This document shows positions 59,414-64,000 of a DNA stretch of 64,000 nucleotides, piece by piece (positions within the stretch are counted from its first letter, which is position 1; each line of letters begins with the position of its first letter). The stretch is from DASYAN01 sp034431765 (GTDB lineage: Bacteria; Chloroflexota; Ktedonobacteria; Ktedonobacterales; Ktedonobacteraceae): positions 94,451 through 158,450 of the forward strand of contig DAOUDD010000187.1 of the NCBI GenBank assembly GCA_034431765.1, read 5' to 3'. The translations under genes and the position numbers were made by a program. The notes beneath the pieces were generated by a model that made no database searches, was not told where the DNA came from, and saw only the letters and a program-made list of their open reading frames with translations.

Positions 59414-60358
59414 TTACTTGATCCACCCACGTTTGATACAGTAGTTGAAGAGTGGATTGACTGTCACCACATACAGGATAAACAGCAGGTACAGGACAAG
59501 CAACGTTACTGATAGTACAAATAGGAAGTCATTGGCAAAGCCCAGGTATAATAGACCGCGTATCAGCATAACGACACAGACGAGCAAGAGTATATAGAGA
59601 CGATTATGCTGACGGCGCATCATTGCATATTGCCAGAAAAGCCAGTAGAAGCGATGTTTCGCCTTCAGCGCTTGTAAGAAGTTCTTACGCAGCAGTTTAT
59701 CTGTCGGATTCTGCATCAGCGCGATGCGAAAATGCTCAAAGGCCTTCTGCGGCTCTCCCTTGTGATACATCAGTAAGACACCGTAGTTATTATGAGTAAG
59801 TTCGCGTTCAGGATTAAGGCGTAGGGCATGCAAAAAAGCGGCTTCAGCCTGAGGAATGTTCTTCTCAGCCATAAAGATACGCCCCATTAAATCATGATGG
59901 CTGGCATCATCCGCCTCTAATGCAAGTGCTTTATAGGCATGAAATTTTGCCTTCTCGACATCTTTGCGTTTCGAGAGGAGGAATTCCGCGTAGAGAAAAT
60001 GCACAAAATCGCTTTCAGGCTCAAGCCCAATTGCTGTTAGAAACTCACGCTCGGCAGGCTCATAGGAGTTGAGATGCTGAAGACAGACACCGTAGAGCGC
60101 ATGTGCGTTTGCATACGAAGGATCTAGACGTAACGCCTCCTGAATTGGCTTGCTCGCCTCAGCATATTGCTCCTGCATCATGTAGACACGAGCAACCGTA
60201 TAGAAGGCAATGCTATTCTCTGGATGCTCCTGGAGCAAGCGATGCAGAATCTGAAGCGCAAGATCGTAGCGGCGAATCCGCAACGCCTGCTGCGCTCGTT
60301 CCAGTTCGGTTCCCAGCTCAACTATGTCAAGTAGGTACTTATTCTTTCCGTTAGCCAT
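59414..60358 (-). CDS. TPR protein with C-terminal membrane helices
   Basis: The 314 residues hold about six tetratricopeptide repeats from 15 to 225 (for example LALQILHRLLQEHPENSIAFYTVARVYMMQEQYAEA and ALRLDPSYANAHALYGVCLQHL). A basic stretch LQALKAKHRFYWLFWQYAMMRRQHNR follows, then two helices near 250-275 and 278-300. It should be a membrane-anchored scaffold with TPRs in the cytoplasm. It starts 4 bases after the TPR-AAA+ gene, so the two are one operon and their products may meet. Confidence 0.85.
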   Translation of the reverse strand: MANGKNKYLLDIVELGTELERAQQALRIRRYDLALQILHRLLQEHPENSIAFYTVARVYMMQEQYAEASKPIQEALRLDPSYANAHALYGVCLQHLNSYEPAEREFLTAIGLEPESDFVHFLYAEFLLSKRKDVEKAKFHAYKALALEADDASHHDLMGRIFMAEKNIPQAEAAFLHALRLNPERELTHNNYGVLLMYHKGEPQKAFEHFRIALMQNPTDKLLRKNFLQALKAKHRFYWLFWQYAMMRRQHNRLYILLLVCVVMLIRGLLYLGFANDFLFVLSVTLLVLYLLFILYVVTVNPLFNYCIKRGWIK

Positions 60359-60362
60359 CCAA

Positions 60363-61697
60363 TCAGTGCCTCTTCAGGTAATCAAGAATATCGTCATATG
60401 TACCTGAAACATTACTATATGTGGCATAATTCTTCGCAGTCTCCAGCCATTCCAGAGTTGATGGTTTCGTCTTGCGCACCGCCTCCAACAGATCTTCGGT
60501 GCGGATGGGGCGCATTTTGCCTGACTTAAGCGCATGAGCAATAGCAATATCTGCTGCTGTATCACAGACAGCCTTCAGATCCGCGCCTGAATACTTCTCT
60601 AACGGCTTCGCCACGCGCAGATAGTCAATAGTTTCAGTTGGTTTCCCACGCAGGTGAAGTTGGAGAATTTCGACGCGTGCCTCTGCATCGGGAGGAGGCA
60701 CAAAAATAATGCGATCAAACCGACCGGGGCGGCGCAACGAGGAATCAACAAACCAGGGACTATTCGTGGCTCCAAGCACGAGAATTTCGCTATTATTAGA
60801 ATCTACACCATCAAGCTCACTCAATAACTGGTTTGTGAGCATACGGTTATGCTGGAAGCGCATCTGCTGGCGACTTCCACCCAGAGCATCCAGTTCATCA
60901 ATAAAGATAATAGCAGGAGTATATTTGCGCGCGAGTTCAAACATCTCGTGCAGGTTCTTCTCGCTATTGCCAATATACATATCCAGGATGTCGCTGATGG
61001 CAATCGAGAGGAAGCGTGCGTTGCATTCGCCGGCGGTTGCGCGAGCAAGAAAGGTTTTACCGCATCCCGGAGGGCCGTAGAGCAGAATGCCACCACCCAC
61101 TTTCTTCCCATACGATTTGAAGAGCGCAGGATTCTGAAACGGGTAGATAATATTCATACGAATCTGCTCTTTTAGCCCTTCTAGTCCCCCCACATCGCGA
61201 AAAGTCGTACCAGGTCGCTCGACCAGATCATGAGGTGCGTATCCCTCTTCGGGTCCAGTATCACTGTTGAGCAGCTTTTGCCGGACTCTCACACCTTTGC
61301 CTGCCAAAGCCTGCTGATACGTCTCATCTTCGAGTTCCGCGTCCCGTGTCACTGCCTCCTGGTAATAATCGCCCGCCTGCTGATATTGTGCCAGTTCAAA
61401 GCAGCATTTAGAGAGCAAAAGATAGGTTTCGGCATCAGGCGAGGAGCTCAAAGCACGCTGCAAGAACTCTTTGGCCTGCGAGAAATCGGCAAGCTGATAG
61501 TAAGCCTTACCAAGAACAGGCAGGCACTCAGGATCTTCCGTCTGCTGGAAAATCTCCCGCCACTGCACAATAGCCTCAGCGACCCTTCCTGCCTGCAACA
61601 GAAGCTCTGCGACATGCTTTTTGAGACGAATATTATTCGGACTAAACTTGAGCGCTTCCAGCAACGCTGCAATCGTGCGATCCATATCCTGTGTCAT
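60363..61697 (-). CDS. TPR-AAA+ ATPase (CDC48/FtsH-type single AAA module)
   Basis: The ATG at 61697 follows GGGGAAG (10 bases). The 444 residues start with three to four TPRs (5-135), then an AAA+ domain. Marks: TTFRDVGGLEGLKEQI, Walker A LLYGPPGCGKTFLARA, pore-type loop ISDILDMYIGNSEKNLHEMF, Walker B PAIIFIDELDALG, sensor LGATNSPW, and the SRH RRPGRFDRIIFVPPPD with two Arg fingers. The lid carries SGADLKAVCDTAADIAI. This is the p97/Vps4/FtsH class, but with TPRs in place of an N-domain and no protease. TPR-AAA+ architecture recalls EccA of type VII secretion. It could unfold clients picked by its TPRs. Confidence 0.88.
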   Translation of the reverse strand: MTQDMDRTIAALLEALKFSPNNIRLKKHVAELLLQAGRVAEAIVQWREIFQQTEDPECLPVLGKAYYQLADFSQAKEFLQRALSSSPDAETYLLLSKCCFELAQYQQAGDYYQEAVTRDAELEDETYQQALAGKGVRVRQKLLNSDTGPEEGYAPHDLVERPGTTFRDVGGLEGLKEQIRMNIIYPFQNPALFKSYGKKVGGGILLYGPPGCGKTFLARATAGECNARFLSIAISDILDMYIGNSEKNLHEMFELARKYTPAIIFIDELDALGGSRQQMRFQHNRMLTNQLLSELDGVDSNNSEILVLGATNSPWFVDSSLRRPGRFDRIIFVPPPDAEARVEILQLHLRGKPTETIDYLRVAKPLEKYSGADLKAVCDTAADIAIAHALKSGKMRPIRTEDLLEAVRKTKPSTLEWLETAKNYATYSNVSGTYDDILDYLKRH

Positions 61698-61838
61698 GTA
61701 TCGTAAACTTCCCCATCTGAATATGTGAAACAACACCCCTGCTCTATCATAATAGAACTCACTATATCACGAATATTGATGTGACAAAAGTGCGAGACAA
61801 AAAGTCCCATTGAGTGTTGCAACGCTCAAGCTCTCGCG

Positions 61839-62864
61839 TTACACTTTCTCATATATGTGCTTGTTTTCGTTATATTGATAGATAGGGTTGCCAGAGTGAA
61901 ACGCTAAGGTGCCGTCATCTAGCGAGAGCCAGAGCAAGACGTGCGTGTTCGGTGGAAGATGCACGGGATATTTCCAGTGATCGAGCGCACTCGGTCCGGT
62001 GACGGCGAAGAGCCAGGCCCCGGTATCCTCAACAATCGTGTTCGGTTGCAACTTCGAGCAGGGCTGTGCGTTATCATCATGCACATCATCTGCTTGAAAG
62101 TCACAGGCCTGCAACTTCATCCCATTGAAGCTCGCCTGCGGATCAGCGTAGGGATAGGCATCGAAGCCCGCAATCTTTTTACGCTCCATTAGCGCCTGCG
62201 TCCAGACCCACGAACCCACGTGCACCGAGAGCGTTGTCTTCACCACGAGTTGCACCTGTGTCTGTCCATTCATTTTGACCGTAAGATTACACCCATCCGA
62301 GCAATCAGGGCTATAAACCTGTGCAGTCTGATTCGGCACTGGAATCAACGGTGTTGGCAGCACCTCCTGCGGCGATGGTGCATCAATCTTCATCACCTGT
62401 CCACCGATAGCAACAAGCGGATACTGTGGTGAAAGCAAGAGCGTCATGCCCGGCTGAAGCTTGTGGCAATCCTGCCCTAAAGAGTCATTGAGCGCTTTCA
62501 CGGTCTCAGGCATTACATCGCTGAAGACATGGCTGGCACCACGCATCTGCATCTGATAGGAGAGCATTGCATCACAGGAGTCTCCGTCCTGGACAACATA
62601 GGACAGCGAGCCAACCTGTGGCACAGCACTGGGAAAGGCCGGCAAGGGGGTTGGCGTTGCCGGGGGTGCAGATGCGGAAAGATTATAGAAAAAGTGGGTC
62701 AACGAAGGAAAGACTGTACTTCCCAGCCGAGATCCATACACATAGGTTGGAATAGCCAGCGCGAGTAGAACAGGAATAAGAACAAGTAATTTCCAGGGTA
62801 GTGAGCCGAGCACAATGCGCAAATTTTCTTTCGGTGTGCTTCTCTGTTGAAAACGGCGTGCCAT
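61839..62864 (-). CDS. membrane-anchored LysM-like surface protein
   Basis: The ATG at 62864 follows GGAG at 6 bases. The 341-residue protein has a basic start (ARRFQQRSTPKENLR), one transmembrane helix near 24-43, a Pro/Thr linker and a LysM-like domain: SYVVQDGDSCDAMLSYQMQM, an insertion, then VKALNDSLGQDCHKLQPGMTLLLSP. Two Cys, unusual for bacterial LysM, may make a disulfide. The rest (DCSDGCNLTVKMNGQTQVQLVVKT, VEDTGAWLFAVTGPSALDHWKYPVHLPPNTHVLLWLS) is a beta-rich domain with more Cys. Peptidoglycan or glycan binding outside the cell is likely. It lies 141 bases upstream of the TPR-AAA+ gene on the same strand. Confidence 0.72.
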   Translation of the reverse strand: MARRFQQRSTPKENLRIVLGSLPWKLLVLIPVLLALAIPTYVYGSRLGSTVFPSLTHFFYNLSASAPPATPTPLPAFPSAVPQVGSLSYVVQDGDSCDAMLSYQMQMRGASHVFSDVMPETVKALNDSLGQDCHKLQPGMTLLLSPQYPLVAIGGQVMKIDAPSPQEVLPTPLIPVPNQTAQVYSPDCSDGCNLTVKMNGQTQVQLVVKTTLSVHVGSWVWTQALMERKKIAGFDAYPYADPQASFNGMKLQACDFQADDVHDDNAQPCSKLQPNTIVEDTGAWLFAVTGPSALDHWKYPVHLPPNTHVLLWLSLDDGTLAFHSGNPIYQYNENKHIYEKV

Positions 62865-63306
62865 CCCCAACTCCAATCTAAACAAAACATATGCCCACAT
62901 CAGGGCGAACAGATAATAGCTAAAACAAAGATACTACAACGGGTACATTCCCTATACATTTTATAAAAACATACAAATTTATAGACCACAAAAAGCCGTT
63001 GCATTTTTGCGAGAACAGAGATAAAAGTCCGAATACACGCGTATCTGCGTTCTAGCATACCAGGACAAAAATAAGATAGTACGAGTATCAGAGAATACAG
63101 AGGTTGCGCCGCTAAAGAGGCTCATTGATTCTCGTCGAGATACAGCATAGCATACTTTAGCAAAGTTCACCATACATTTTTCTCCACTTTCATGGTAGAG
63201 AAATCTCTCCTCCTTGAGCTTTTATCACCGGAGCAGGTAAACAGGTTGTTATGCTTTTGCATATACAGCGACAGTAGGAGCGAAGTTTACTGAAAGGGGA
63301 GTAAAC
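62865..63306. other. 442-base gap before the ECF sigma gene region
   Basis: AT-rich, divergent control region. I see no complete gene, tRNA or long inverted repeat. A 64-codon minus-strand frame at 62979-63173 lacks a ribosome site. Confidence 0.4.
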
Positions 63307-63360
63307 ATGTCAGGATTTCTCTACTATTGCGATAAGAGGGGTAAGACAACTATTTTTTAG
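63307..63360 (+). CDS. 17-residue ORF with strong Shine-Dalgarno upstream of the ECF sigma gene
   Basis: AAAGGGGAG lies 5 bases before ATG, and the frame encodes MSGFLYYCDKRGKTTIF with a TAG stop 86 bases before the sigma gene start. It may be a translated leader. Composition cannot prove coding at this length. Confidence 0.3.
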   Translation: MSGFLYYCDKRGKTTIF

Positions 63361-63446
63361 AGAGCGTCTGCAACTTGCTCACAATCATATCAGCGCCCAT
63401 TGGGAATATTGAGCACATGAAAGACCGCTTGCAGGGAAGGGGTGGT

Positions 63447-64000
63447 ATGCCACAATTTCAGCCACAACCATTGAGAAGGGTGGATATACAGCAGGAGCCT
63501 GCTGATTTTGCGCTTTTCGAGCGCTATGGCTCTATTATTTTCCTTTATGTACGTAAACATGCTCGTACACGTGAGGACGCTGAAGACATCACGTCGGAGG
63601 TCTTTATTGCTGCCATTTTACAGGACAACCTGCAAAGTATGCCTGCAGATGAGCAAATTGCCTGGCTTAAAAGAGTGACGCGTAACAAGATCATTGATCA
63701 TTATCGAAAGATAAAACAACATATAACAGTCGATATCGACCTCTTTGTTGAGATCCTGTGTGACAGCGAGGAACCAGAGCAGGTCCTTGTACGCAACGAG
63801 ACGCATCAGCAGTTGCGCTCCTACATTCAGCAGTTACCAGCGTTACAACAACAGCTTCTGTACCTGCGCTACGCACACAACCTACCCTATGCGGAGATCG
63901 CCATCCTGCTGAATAAGAGCGAGACCGCAATCTACCAGATTCTCACACGCACGCGGACTGCACTACGCAAAGCCTACCAGCAGCAGGAGCAAAGGGGGAG
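63447..64000 (+). CDS. ECF-type RNA polymerase sigma factor (3' end outside window)
   Basis: The frame runs to the last base, 184 codons so far. Region 2 reads ERYGSIIFLYVRKHARTREDAEDITSEVFIAA with WLKRVTRNKIIDHYRK, and region 4 reads LPALQQQLLYLRYAHNLPYAEIAILLNKSETAIYQILTRTRTALRK. These are the two DNA/core-binding regions of ECF (sigma24-like) factors. AAGGGG lies before the ATG at 63447; an in-frame ATG at 63417 is an alternative start. An anti-sigma gene is expected just beyond the window. The regulated genes are unknown. Confidence 0.9.
   Translation, partial: MPQFQPQPLRRVDIQQEPADFALFERYGSIIFLYVRKHARTREDAEDITSEVFIAAILQDNLQSMPADEQIAWLKRVTRNKIIDHYRKIKQHITVDIDLFVEILCDSEEPEQVLVRNETHQQLRSYIQQLPALQQQLLYLRYAHNLPYAEIAILLNKSETAIYQILTRTRTALRKAYQQQEQRG

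Overview
The window reads as chromosomal DNA of a Gram-positive-like, spore/mycelium-type member of Chloroflexota, most likely class Ktedonobacteria. This is inference from gene content, not from a marker gene: a Ras-like MglA GTPase with two roadblock proteins, a DUF4388 protein, a small SWIM zinc-finger protein, a Ser/Thr kinase with a long Ala/Thr/Asn linker, Cys-type lipoproteins without outer-membrane genes, an MshA-like glycosyltransferase and a DUF929/VKOR pair. Base composition is near 50 percent GC. No phage, IS element, CRISPR array or rRNA operon is visible. Both ends cut genes: a capsule-type tyrosine-kinase-like protein at the left edge and an ECF sigma factor at the right edge.

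Layout. 1-6 kb: C-terminal fragment of a BY-kinase-like protein, a membrane protein with N-terminal TG-Y-R-A-L repeats, glutaryl-CoA dehydrogenase, a two-domain CHRD-like lipoprotein, a tRNA-dihydrouridine synthase. 6-12 kb: SRPBCC protein, a small candidate transcription unit, the lepA-mnmA pair, then a compact divergent regulatory region built of three 51-bp repeats that faces a tail-anchored protein of unknown function. 12-24 kb: SWIM protein, GT4 glycosyltransferase, solitary VirB11/PilT-like ATPase, histidine phosphatase, DUF929 thioredoxin-fold protein, tRNA-Glu, moeA, a sigma54-type activator with a DUF4388 protein, tRNA-Ser and serS. 24-32 kb: YnfA, DUF402, a HAD-like soluble P-type ATPase homologue, an EamA transporter, the mglA/roadblock operon, an amidase, guaB behind an apparent attenuator, and a 55-residue lmo0937-type membrane protein. 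32-41 kb: a DrrAB-type exporter, VKOR, and a complete dppABCDF-type peptide transporter. 41-50 kb: response regulator fused to a degenerate kinase, pgi, dps, PPOX-class oxidoreductase, a class-A-beta-lactamase-like hydrolase, DUF1003, tRNA-Arg. 50-64 kb: comEA-comEC, zinc-ribbon membrane protein, a catalytically altered tyrosine recombinase, a NarL-type regulator beside a decayed sensor kinase, and a cluster of Ser/Thr kinase, TPR membrane protein, TPR-AAA+ ATPase and LysM-like surface protein, followed by the ECF sigma factor.

Themes. Several genes keep a family fold while losing catalytic residues (kinase at 41.6 kb, recombinase at 54.2 kb, metallo-hydrolase domain of ComEC). RNA-level control looks common: terminator hairpins sit in the leaders of guaB and mnmA, and two tiny ORFs with strong Shine-Dalgarno sites occur in otherwise empty DNA. 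The best candidates for something undescribed are the 10.8-11.8 kb divergent repeat region and the 57.2-62.9 kb kinase/TPR/AAA+/LysM cluster. All family assignments come from reading motifs by eye; no database search was possible.
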